The position numbers and the translations under genes are program-made. Of a stretch of DNA of 64,000 nt, positions 35,072 to 46,398 are shown piece after piece. The notes beneath the pieces are model-generated. The model did not search any database, had not been told where the DNA came from, and worked only from the letters and a program-made list of their open reading frames with translations. The stretch comes from Arthrobotrys musiformis (Eukaryota; Ascomycota; Orbiliomycetes; Orbiliales; Orbiliaceae), in NCBI GenBank assembly GCA_036971715.1, contig JAVHJL010000011.1, forward strand, positions 1,116,001-1,180,000, read 5' to 3'. Numbering within the stretch: position 1 is the first letter of the stretch; the number at the start of each line of letters is the position of its first letter.

Positions 35072-36154
35072 TTATAGGATGGTGCAACCCTTGCTCTTCG
35101 GCTTTGCCTTTGGTGCTGGCATTAGGACAGCTCTGGAAATAATAGTTAGCACCCAGTTCTATCATCAAATATATATCGAGCTATGCTATTTACCTGATTG
35201 CCTCGTCAAAGACATTCTTAAGTCCTTTCTGGGTCAAGGCAGAGCACTCAAGGTACTTGACGGCGCCGATTTCCTTCGCAACGGAAACACCGTTGGCGAA
35301 CTGGATTGGTGCCATCTTCTTATCCTGCAGCGACTTCAAGACTTTGGGGTCGTCCCTCAAATCGAGCTTGGTACCAACGAGGATAATTGGAATGTTTGGT
35401 GCATGATGGCTGATTTCCGGATACCACTACGCCCCAAATCGTAAGCACTTTTCGACCACGACATCACGTGAACAATGCATGACCAACCTTCGTTCGGACG
35501 TTCTCAAAGGACGGCGGGGAAACCAAAGAGAAGCAAATGAGGAAGACGTCGGTTTGAGGATATGACAAAGGTCTCAGTCTGTCGTAATCCTCCTGACCGG
35601 CAGTATCCCACAATCCCAAGCTGATGGGCTTTCCATCGACCATAACACTTGCAGAGTAGTTATCGAATCTGTAATCACACAATTAGACCCCCAAATTCCT
35701 CGTATTCTCGGACTAGCTAGAGACGCCATTCCTGACCAAATGGGCCATAAAATACGGGACCAAACTTACACAGTGGGGATGTATTCACCCGGGAAGGCGT
35801 TAGTGGTGTAACTGATCAACAAACATGTCTAGGAAAAACCCCGAGTTAGTACTCAGCCAAGCTCCGAGAAGCTGTGATCAGGGTAGTATTTACCTTGCCG
35901 ACGGCACCATCGCCTGTGACGACGCACTGTACATTCAAATCTCCGTTAGAATCATATTTCTGGTCCAGCCGCCTGCGGCACATTCTCCCCGGAGTCTTCT
36001 GTTCGTTTTCTCCGCGTTCCCTCGCATCGTCGGGTACAAAAAGGTGCTGAAAATCTTCAGGCGTGGATTTCGGACGGGGGGTCCTTGGGGAGACTACCGC
36101 CTCCACTTCATCCACAGTGCCAGGAAGAGAAGTGTAGATGGGTTTTGGTCCCAT
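35072..36154 (-). CDS. RAC1: Rho-family GTPase, Rac type
   Basis: Small GTPase controlling actin polarity and NADPH oxidase. Exons 35894-36154, 35770-35828, 35488-35668, 35194-35426 and 35072-35132. All G-boxes are present: P-loop GDGAVGKT, switch I TVFDNYSASVMVDGKPISLG, switch II WDTAGQEDYDRLRPLSYPQT, TKLD and CSAL. The C-terminus is a basic stretch followed by CTIL, a geranylgeranylation box. Identity to Rac rather than Cdc42 or Rho comes from NYSASVMVDGKPISLG. The 5' end is uncertain. The ATG at 36154 gives 264 residues with an unusual extension of about 75 residues; an in-frame ATG at 35983 gives 207 residues; or an unseen intron may end at the TACAG before CVVTGDG. Fungal Rac is normally about 195-200 residues. 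Confidence 0.9.
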
Positions 36155-37140
36155 TTGAACACTCCAATATAGATTTTCTCTCCTTTTCTTGAATCTTTAT
36201 TCCTCTCTCTCCTTGAAAACCTGGTTGCAAGGTTTTATCCAAGTCCAGCACGGATTTGCATGGTGCGACTACTCGCCTTTCTTAGAAAAGAAAAAGAAGA
36301 AGCGAGAATCACACGATGTAGAACGTGTTTAGGAACGAATCAACGTGGGCGAGAGGTAGACGATGCACGAGGGAAAACGCGAGAGATCATGTTTTTTCGG
36401 AAGACTTCGAAAGTAACGGGGGAAGCAATAGTCAAGACTTCTTGGTGGTGGTTTAAGGTACCTTTAGGGACTGTGTGGTCATTGTTGTAGGGGTGTGTGG
36501 GTTTGGGGGGAAGCTAGAAAAAGATCTAGTTCTCGGTAAGCTAGGATCACGAATTCAAGGTCAGCACTTGAGAGAGTTCTTTCCAGGTTATGCATAAGCA
36601 AAGAGAGTTTCAAAACGTGTTCAAGGCGGCTATTTTCGACGGTTCCGGAGAGTTCACGGTGTTTGCCATGGACCTGAGGGTTATCTTTCGCGGCTCGTCT
36701 TGCCTAGTTTGCAGCCTCCCAATTGTTTCCAGTGGAGGAAACGACCAGGGAGAGTTTTGGGTGCCAAATCGCTTGCTCGAACCAGCCAGCCATCCAGCCA
36801 GCAATTAAGCCTGGCGAAGAAATGGAGCGAGGGGGAGAGAAGGGGGGCACGGAGACAGGGCGGAGTAGACGGCGAGAAAACGACAAGAAAAAGAAAAATA
36901 AAACATAAAAAAAGAAAGTCAAGGGAAGAAAGGCGAGGGGGAACAGAGGGAAAGAAGTACTTTTTGGTATCGAGATCGTGGCCGGTGAAGCCTGAGCGGT
37001 AGATGATAAGTACTTATATACTCAAGTTATATCGAGTAGTATGGTCTCGAGGACGTGGGTTTCTTTATAACGGCAGCTGCCTGTCTGCCGGGTATGATGA
37101 CGTTGATGTTTGTGCCCGAAATCAAAGTAGTGTAACACAG

Positions 37141-37230
37141 CAGATGATGACGATGGTGATGGTTGGGATGATGCTGGGTAATGCTGGTGATGGTGATGAC
37201 TATTGTGATGGTGATGGTGGTGATGATGAA
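37141..37230 (+). repeat. GATGGTGATGATG-type repeat
   Basis: Imperfect trinucleotide repeat of GAT, GGT and GTT units. Confidence 0.75.
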
Positions 37231-37440
37231 GGGAAAGAAAGAAAGGGAAGGAGGACGAGGGTAAGAAGAGAATTCAAAGAGTAGTTCTTATTGCTGTTTG
37301 AGGGGGTCTGGCCGGTGCCATTCATGTCAGGGTGCAGCTGCTTGATATATAACCAAACACCACAGTCCGGACAATCAACCACCCACTATGCTATCATCAC
37401 CCATCCATTCATATACCCATCCACCCATCACCGACTTGGT

Positions 37441-37605
37441 ATGCATGCATGCATGCGTGCGTGCCGCCTCGCCCAACGGGAAAAGAAGAAATATATCGCA
37501 AAGAACAAGATATCCTCTTCGTGGCTTTGCTCGCTGCTTGGCTGGCTGCTGGCTGCTGGCTGGATACGGGACGGACTGGACTGGACCGGACTGGACTGCA
37601 TTGAC
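37441..37605 (+). repeat. GCAT and CTGG/GGACT short tandem repeats
   Basis: GCATGCATGCATGC run at the left end, then GCTGGCTGCTGGCTG and GGACTGGACTGGACC units from about 37535 to 37600. Confidence 0.75.
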
Positions 37606-37825
37606 TAACAAACAGACTGGCTCTTCTACTGGTGGCAAAGCTCCTGTGCAAGCTAGCTGCACCTGGATAGCCGGACCAATTGTTTCGTTCGGACGCGGAC
37701 TTGATCAAGGTAGCTCTCGAGATGAGCTTGCTATGGCAAACCAGGATACACGCCGGATGATGAACATAGCATCACCATCATCATCATCGAAGAGGGAGAA
37801 CAAAAAAGAGACCATCTTGAAAAGG

Positions 37826-37847
37826 AAAAAAAAAAAAAAAAAAAAAA
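37826..37847 (+). repeat. Poly-A run
   Basis: About 22 consecutive A residues in non-coding sequence. A similar run lies at 40219-40240. Confidence 0.9.
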
Positions 37848-40800
37848 GACTCGGAACACTGCTGCTTTCTTGGTAATACCCGTGGTATTGACCGGTACCC
37901 ACACCATCAAACAAGTGCAAGCAAGCAAGCAGCGGCAGCAGGTATGATATCGCTTCGATTTCAGCCACTCGTAGCCAGCTGTGAGTTTAAACGAGCGAGG
38001 GAAAAGGCCTGGCCCCATGCAGTCCACAGCCAATTCAATCAATCAATCGAATCAACCACCCCCTCACATCAAAGCACCCAACTGGCCAACTAGCCCGGCA
38101 AGCTTGAACGAGCTGGCTGCTGATAAACAGGGCGGCGGCCGATGTGACAGAGATGACACACATCGAAACCAGCCCTCAACTCGACGGGGTTTCGGATTCG
38201 GGTGCAAGCGATGGGCACGGAACGCAAACAATGCAATGCAGTTCTGGATAAATCCGTCCATTATGATGGTTTTTTTTCTGTTCGAGTTTGTACTAACCTT
38301 CTTTATCAAAACTGTCGGAATCTCCAATCTCCCAAGCTAGCTAGGGGCTGTCTTTTCCTGTCCTGTGATGCCGGAGAGTCGTCGATCACGGTCGAATAGC
38401 GGTCCTGTCTGTTTTGGAGCTGATCTGATACTCTTCGATCGAGCTGAATGGGCGGAAAGCTGAGCTGGAGCTGAAGCTGATGCGTGAGTCTGCAGTGATT
38501 GGCAAAGGCTGCTTCGAACAAAAAAGGGCAGTATCGAGAATATCCTCTCTTGCTCAATTCGAGACGAAAGAGTAAGAGGAAGAGGAAGAAGAGAAGAGAG
38601 AAACGGGAAGGGAAGGACAGATATGGACGGATGGTTTGAGAATGGCGCCTCTGTTCACAAGTGAAGGGACCAACCTATCTTCTAATCCAGCTACTCCTCC
38701 CACACCAAAAGCCGCGTAGCGAAGGGCTTCCCAGCTGTCTGTTCTTCTTTTGTTCTGACTAGTCCGCCTGCCCAAGGAAGTGGATCCGAACGGATATTCT
38801 GGGATAATCTGGCTTGGGTCCGACTTATCGAAAGTGGAGTCGTCCCATGGCAGAAATCTACATGTCCATCCATATCTTCTCGCAACATGAACTGTGGCTT
38901 CGATGGCTTCTACTAACAAGATGATATCAATGGCTTCACCCAAAACCCAACATGAACAGGGAAAAAAAAAAAAAAACAATAAATGTCTAACCAACTAGCT
39001 ATAGACGAGACAATAGCTACCCGGCCCGCGAGGGCAAACAAAAAAATAAACCTTTATCAAACAATCTACTCTTGGTATCAGAAATACCATCAAGAAAAGA
39101 TTGCGCGATAAATGGCATGCCCACCACAACCAGCAGCAGCACCACCACCACTCGCCCATCCACCGAGCCGGGGACAAGACGTGCATTTGTGGCCCAGCCG
39201 TTCGGTGTCGGCGCTTCTGGATCAATACAGCCAGTCGTCTCAGTTCACTTCCCCTCTATCTACCCTAAATAATGCTCAAACAAGCAAGTGAATTAATCTT
39301 GAATCCTGTCATCGGATATCGGTAGAGCTACCGACTCAACGATCTGCCTCTCACTTTCTCCAACCACCCGGCGAGTAGACGACCAATTAAATCCCCGGAT
39401 CTCGTGCTCAACCCTCTCAACGCTCTTCCCCCAGGCTGTGCTAAAAAGTCTGCGGCCTTTTTTGATTTATAAAATATAAACTTCTTGAAGGGGGGTCCCC
39501 GGCCCAAGACATCCCAAGCTTAACATGAGGATAAAAAAGCAGAAACTCGTGAAATTGAAGCTTAGCTCATCAGTCACCCCGCTCCTATTGGTCACGAACA
39601 GGCGAGATCGCGAGAGCTATCCCGAACAAGCATCTATAAACCAGAAAGCAACAATATTCCTTCTCGTCGCTGGAATATAAAAAAGCCCCCCCAGAGGTCT
39701 TTTTCGTTGCCACAAAAAAAAGAAGAAGGGTCGATACCTTTACTCCGCTCCAGATTTCAGCGGGCTGTGTGTGAGAGGGAAAGAAAAAAAAGAGGTATCC
39801 GGACCTTCTTTTGGGTGGTGTCTATATGCAAATTCCCCAAGCTGGTAGCTTGAACACCGGATCTCACCGTGGAGTATAGGAAGCATATATTGCATCTTCG
39901 TATCCGCAGTACTACCTTTCTCATGCACGAAATTCGTTCTTTTTTTAAGAAAAAATTAATAATTTGATCTGGAGGTGCTATGCTATCTGCATATCATTAT
40001 CACCTGCTTCTGAAACAGACGAATATATGAAATCTAAGCATTACGAAGCCTCTTTGTCTCATGAAACGTGACACCTATTTCTCCCCATTTTGAAGCTTAA
40101 AAGGAAAAAAAAAAGAGTTTGCCTCATAGGCTAAATCAATGCTTGAACTCGCATTGATACACCAACCTCTCCCGTTCGCTTCCTCCTGCCAATTGAAATG
40201 CGTCTCCGAATCGTGATGAAAAAAAAAAAAAAAAAAAAAAGAACTTAGCCCTTCTCAAGTTTAGCTTTGTAGTTTAAACTGGCTAGATTTTTTACGGATT
40301 CTTTCCTTCTTATCCAGAGAGTATCTTGTTCTAACCACTTTTTTGGGGAGCTTGGTGTCGTGACTTCTGGAATACCGACGCAAAGGTTCCGGTTCGGGGT
40401 TCAACCAGAGAAGGAAGCTCGGGCAAGGTCGATACCTTGTTTTTCAACGTTTTGACCAGCGGGACAGTTGTACTACGGCTGGGGCCAGGCCGATAGCTGC
40501 CTTTTTAAGAAACTTTATAGATCTAGTGGAAGCTATGCTTAATATTTCCCTGTGGAATGGTACGATTTGTCTATCTAGAGGTCGAGAACTTTGAGTTAGG
40601 GTTTTCCGGGTGCCGGGTCTTGGTGCCGGTTTAGAGGGTTTGTTGGAGCTGGTGGAAAGCAGATATCACATGCTTGATCAATATAATTGTCGCTCTTACA
40701 ATCAATATTATCGACCTTTTTATAGAGCGAAATAAACCAACATGTGGATTCAAGAAATTTAGGCCCATAGGCACATTTACTCGTAGATTCTTTCTTTCAA

Positions 40801-41595
40801 AGAATTGACCGTCGAACTGAATTGAATTCATGGTCCGGTGATATATGAGGTACCCCCACAACACGGAGAAACCCACCTTCATTCATGCACATGCATATGG
40901 TGAACTGGCTACATAACGTGACTTGCGCAATAAACATGAATCCGACTACTATCGAATATTCCATATCTGACCCCGTGGGTGGCGATAGACGGCATAATCC
41001 ATGAATTCGAAGTTTGGATCCAAGCACTAAATCTATTCTAATTATACGAAAACACTATAGCTATAGGGATCCTAGGGACCGGACTCATGAAGCGCACAAT
41101 CTCTCATCAACAATCCATGCAGACTAAGCTTATGCCTTTAAAACAGTCGAGCTCGATAGAATTCGAAACGGGAAGGGGGGTCAAGCTTGTTGATATATAT
41201 ATAGACTTAGCGCGCGCGCGCCCGTGCCTCTGCCCGACCCAAATTATGCGCCCAAACCGCCGGGTCTACACATTGCTGTAGTAGGCTGACTACTTAATCG
41301 CATGTATATATAGATCTTTAGAATGATCTATTTCGTACGATTCCTAGATCCGTGCCTAAAGCCACGGTACTTTGGTTCATTTGGCCAACAGTGCCGCAGG
41401 AGTTTTGTGCCGGCTTTTCATAGATCTATAGACCACGCTCGCCATTATTGTTTGTTGTATGCCAGCCTGCAGGAAATTTTGATGCGGTGGTACGTCTAGC
41501 CGGGGAGAGTGGAGGTGCTGAGGGTATATATGGAGCGCATTGGTAATGCGGCATGGAGGGGGTGCTATCAAATAGCAACCTTTACTAGGATTGAT

Positions 41596-41755
41596 TGGTC
41601 TCGTACCCAGACCGCATTGATATAGCTATAGTCTATACGATGCGCATTAATATTATATTGTTTAATTCCATCATAAAAGTCTATAGTTGTTGTCTATAAT
41701 GTATATATGCTTAAGAAATACTACCTGCACACATAGACGTCTGGGAACGAGACCA
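41596..41755. mobile_element. Short element with 17-bp terminal inverted repeats (MITE-like)
   Basis: The left end TGGTCTCGTACCCAGAC and the right end GTCTGGGAACGAGACCA are inverted repeats matching at 16 of 17 positions, 160 bp apart end to end, with a TA-rich non-coding interior. Related single ends occur at about 53162-53187 (TGATTGGTCTCGTACGTCCA) and 60494-60514 (GTCTTGGAACGAGACCAATC). No clear target-site duplication is visible, so a transposon origin is inferred, not shown. Confidence 0.5.
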
Positions 41756-43748
41756 CGTGTACCCCGATTTCTAAAATTCAAGGAATATCGTATATATCTT
41801 GAACTAAATACCGATCATAAATGGGCAGGCAATCAAGATCTTATCTGTTGAATGAGTACGCATCCACCAAAAGGACCGAGACCGGATTGTTTTAACATTT
41901 GATTAAACAGATGTTTTTCACTTTATCTTTTGGCTTATAAGTTTTCTGGTAGTTCAGCCATCCATTTGAAAATTCATAATAGCTAATTTGCTACGTATAC
42001 CGGTATACGTATAATATTGACCCTGCGCATGCTGCTATAGGTACATATACTCTTTGCCTTGGTAGTGAGGTTATTTCTGGCTATATTCTTTTATTCCAGT
42101 AAAGTCGGATTATTGATCTGCTTTTTAATATCAATATGTCTTCCAGTAGGAATATTATTGTTTTTTACAATTTTTTATTCTTCCGGTTATCTTGGATCCA
42201 AGTATACATTGTCTCGTACGTACGCAAGATATATCTTAGGGCTCGATTCGGTTTCTACTTGCCACCAGCAGGCTTTGACATTTAATGCATTTGGGCACCC
42301 CCCTGGTCCACCGAGCGCTAGCTCATAAGTATCAGCCGTACAGCCACGCCTGCGATTACAATACGGATAGTTTGAATGTTCGGAAAACCAAAACTGTTGT
42401 TTTCCGGAGATGTAGGTACATGCGCCGGATATTTTGGTTTTGGCAATGAATATATTCATTATCGTATAATACGTTCAAATCCGCATGGAGTTGCCTTGGT
42501 AGCTTAGGTTACCCTCCTAAATAGCGGGTCGACATAGCGGGTAGTTATAAAGATGGCGGTTTAGCTCGAATCTAGGGTGTATAATGTCTTCTTTGGATCT
42601 GATATGGTGCTATGTTCCTTGATCGCAATTGTATCGAGGGGGTATGGATATAAATTTATATTAATACAAAGTACTCCGGAAGACAGGCCAATTCTTCCAA
42701 TAAGCTCTTAGTTGACATATATAATATAATGCAATATACACATATACAAACTACTATTATCGACTGTCAATGTGGGCGTCTATAGTACCCGATAAGCTTA
42801 AACTGACGACCGTTTTATAATTTAAATCTGCGCCCAGGAGAATTGAAAACCGTGTACATTACACACTTACATATGCATCTAGACTCGACTTGTCCTAAAA
42901 CCCCGGTATTTCCTTCTGTGAACGGGGAGATGTGAAAAGACAAACACAACCGCTGTAAACGCGGTCATCAATGCGAGGAAACCAATTAGATTCCCCTCCC
43001 TCTGGATATCGATATGCATGGGTACGTAATGCTCTTAATAATACTTACCTTGCGACATCTAGGTACCGTAGGTTTGATTGTATTTGTGCGTTGAGGCTGT
43101 TGGATTGTGGCGTCACATATAAATATGATCTGGAACAGCGCCGCGACGCCAAATGTCATATTTCCCATTGCTGACTCTTTGCGGTCTGGGGCCATGGAGC
43201 TAGTTGCATGGCGGGCGAGGGTGTGTGGGAGTGCGAGTGCGGGATAGCGCATCGTATCATGGCTCTTGAATCCTGGACTTCACAGCCTCAGCGCGCCCGC
43301 TTAGCCAGGTGCCATTTAGGCCCCAACTTGCTCGTTATGTTCGCAGTAACACGTAATTAATTACAATAACCAGCTCTGCCGGGTGTAACCAGATCCAGGT
43401 TGATTCGAATCCAGCAGCCTTGCCCTGCAATTGGGGGATATTATGTTGCGGGATTGGGGATTTCTCCCATCATCAACATCATCTCACTCGAGTTTACCCT
43501 GACAAATGCAACTTGCAACTTAACTTCCAACTTCCAACTTTAGACCACTCCGACCATCTTTCATATCTGACATCTACCTTTCCCCCCGGTAGATTTAAAT
43601 CGAATACCATAAGGAAATACCATAAGGAAAAGAACCACCCGCAGTCGCCGCGATCACTCGGAGCGACCGCAGTCTTGTCGTTTTTTCACATTTTGAGCCG
43701 CACCCGTCGTTCGCGCGAAATCCAAGAGAGACAGCCGGACAGGAAAGA

Positions 43749-46172
43749 ATGGCAACGCCAGTATCCGTCGGCCAGCCAAGAGGCGGCGGATTTCCCGCTG
43801 CGACCAATGGATTCTCGCATCATCACCAGAATCATCACCAGAATCCCAGCGCCGGTCCCAGTTCGCAGCACCACCAGCCGCTGAATCAACAGCAGCCGCA
43901 GGGTCAACAGCAGCCGCAGGTACAGCCGCCTGTGGGGAATTCGCAGGGTGGCGCTGGTGGGGGGACCACGCAGACTTCGAGGGATGTCAATGAAGTTTTG
44001 CAGACGGAGGTATATTCCCATTCATTTTATTCTATTATATTGTTTATTCATTTTTTATGTCTCTTTTTTTCTGTGACTGTTGGAGGCTGACTGTTGGTCG
44101 TGATGGATAGCTCGGTCTGAATGCGCTGCTCTCCAAGTTGAAGGAGTCGGCGATGTCCGCGAGGGTACGTTTAATCATATTTATATATGCACCGAATTCC
44201 AAAGACCCGGTCTAACTGGACTATCTACAGGACTTCGCAGGATTTCTCAAAAAGCGCGCGCAAATCGAAGAAGACCATGCCGCTGGTACATACCCCCCCT
44301 CGACACCCCCCAAAAACACAATACTAACAATCAATACAGGTCTAAAGAAACTATGCCGCGTAACCCACGATACCATCCACCGCGAACAGGGCCCCCGGCG
44401 AGGGACTCTCATGAAGGGTCTCCAAGAATCGAACCGGATCCACGATAGCTTAGCCGACAATGGCGTCGCATTCGCAGCCGCGCTTAATACCATGTCAGAA
44501 GAACTCACAGAATTATCGAATAACATCGAGGCCGGGCGGAAGCAGTGGAAGAACGTGGTTGCGGGTTCGGAGAAGAAGGGCCCTACTTCTTATCATGAGA
44601 TGGAGAAGGTAATACCCGTGATTACGATTTTATTTAGAAGGGGGGTTTGCTGATGGTAGTTTACTAGGCGAGGAATAAAGTCGATATTGCGGCGAAGGAG
44701 TACGAAAGCTCTCGGAATGGCAGTCGGTCTAAGGGCTTCCTCGGCGGCGGCCGTCATCCGGAGGAAGATGCGAGGAAGAAGTTGGAGATGGCGGATATGG
44801 AGTATGTGAGGCAGGTTGAGATAACCAACAAGACACACTCCGAATTGTTTCACGTGGAGAGACCTCAAAGTGTCAAGGCACTGAGGGATTTGATATTGGA
44901 GTGCGATGCCGGGTTGAGTTTGCAATTGCAGAAGTTTGGTAAGGATACCTTATTGATTTGTATGGGACGAATGTCTACTGACACGGGGTAGTTGCCTTGA
45001 ACGAATCGTTTGCGCTGAATAATGGTCGCGCGGTCAGTGGGAATGGAGGCGAGAGCGACCTCCGGAAGGCATTGACCGGCGTGGATGATGAAGCCGATAT
45101 GAACGGATTTATTATGGAGTTTGTTTCAAAGTCACCACCGCAACAGCTTGGAATGATGAAGTTTGAAGTTCAGAAACATCCCGTATGTCGACGCCTAAGA
45201 TTCCTGTTGGCATTGAAGATGGCTAACGATAATTAGATATTCCCTCTACCGCCTATTCAGCCAGTCCAGCCGGTCCAGCCGGTCCAGCAAGTTCAGCCAC
45301 CGCAGCCTGAACCGCACCAACAGCCGGCGCATGTCCCTCAGCCCCATAACCCCCAACAACCACAGTTCGGTGGGGAAAGAGCAGCATCTGGAACTTTCCC
45401 ACCTATCGACCCTAACGCTGGCGTGAGACCCGCCCCGAGACCTGTACGAAGACCGGTCAAACCGGTATTCGGGGTTCCACTGGAAGTCCTCCTCCAACGT
45501 GACGGAAATGCAGTCCCAATTGTTGTAATCCAATGCATGACCGCGGTAGAGTTGTACGGATTGAACGTCGAAGGCATCTACCGACAAGCCGGAGCGACTT
45601 CTCAAATCCAGAAGATCAAGGAAATATTCGATAATGGTCAGTCCGCCGAACTTAAATATGCTTGTCAAGTTTGTTATAACTAATCTTGGGAGAGTACAGA
45701 CTCAAGCAAGGTTGATTTCCGCAATCCGGACCAATTCTTCCATGAAGTCAACAGTGTGGCATCCGCTTTGAAGCAGTTCTTCCGAGAATTGCCCGATCCC
45801 GTTTTGACATATGCCCTCTATGATGAATTTATCGAAGCTGCTAGTATGTCAAACCTCCATCCACTCCCCATGAAATAATTACTAAAAAGTTTTATAGAAA
45901 TCGACGACGACAACGTCCGGCGCGACTCCCTCCACGCTCTCATCAACCGACTTCCGGACGCCCACTACGCCACCGTCCGCGCCCTCGTCCTCCATCTTAG
46001 CCGCGTGATGCAGTACTCCGGTCAGAACAAGATGAACGCGTGGAATCTATCCATCTGCTTCGGACCGACGTTGATGAGTGCACGACAGGAGGATTTGAAG
46101 AATACGAATTGGCAACATAGAGCGTTGGATACGATATTGAGGAACGCATTGGATATCTTCGATGAGGATTAG
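43749..46172 (+). CDS. RGD1: RGD1-like F-BAR RhoGAP
   Basis: GTPase-activating protein for Rho GTPases, acting at membranes bent or sensed by its F-BAR domain. Nine exons: 43749-44009, 44111-44164, 44231-44285, 44340-44608, 44668-44938, 44992-45182, 45237-45636, 45700-45843 and 45898-46172, total 639 residues. The N-terminus is glutamine/histidine/proline-rich. The F-BAR domain follows from about residue 80 (LGLNALLSKLKESAMSARDF, then AGFLKKRAQIEEDHAAGLKK). A PVQPVQ proline linker leads to the RhoGAP domain (about 440-639): FGVPLEVLLQRDGNAVPIVV, ELYGLNVEGIYRQAGATSQI (the Arg in IYRQAG is the finger) and NKMNAWNLSICFGPTLMSAR. Order and length fit yeast and Aspergillus RGD1. Rac lies about 8 kb away, but a functional link from position is not implied. 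Confidence 0.93.
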
Positions 46173-46398
46173 ACGGTGGGAGTAGAAATCTGGAGGTTTT
46201 ATTTTTATTTTTATATATAACTTTTTATTTTTGGCAATTGTTTCTATATACTTCTAAACATAAGCTGGGGAATTATTCTGGAGCGAAAACAAAAAGACAT
46301 CGGCGTTTAATTGCTCCCTAGAAACATCGGTGTAGCAAGTAACGGTAGAACTAATTGATGCTGTAAGATCGATATTTCAATAGGTACTACATACTTAA

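Larger units (their letters stand above)
36155..43748. other. Gene-poor region with simple repeats
   Basis: About 7.6 kb without a recognisable gene on either strand. ORFs are short and of low or odd composition. It holds GATGGT/GATGAT repeats (37141-37230), GCAT repeats (37441-37463), CTGG/GGACT repeats (37525-37605), two A-runs of about 22 nt, GC-alternating sequence near 41210-41222, a 20-nt perfect palindrome (41992-42011) and an inverted-repeat element (41596-41755). From about 40.6 kb onward it becomes visibly TA-rich. Decayed mobile DNA is a possibility, but no transposase reading frame is left. Confidence 0.6.

Noticed and set aside
43391..43425. Possible tRNA T-arm-like sequence (GATTCGAATCC)
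   Set aside because: No acceptor, D or anticodon stems could be paired around it.
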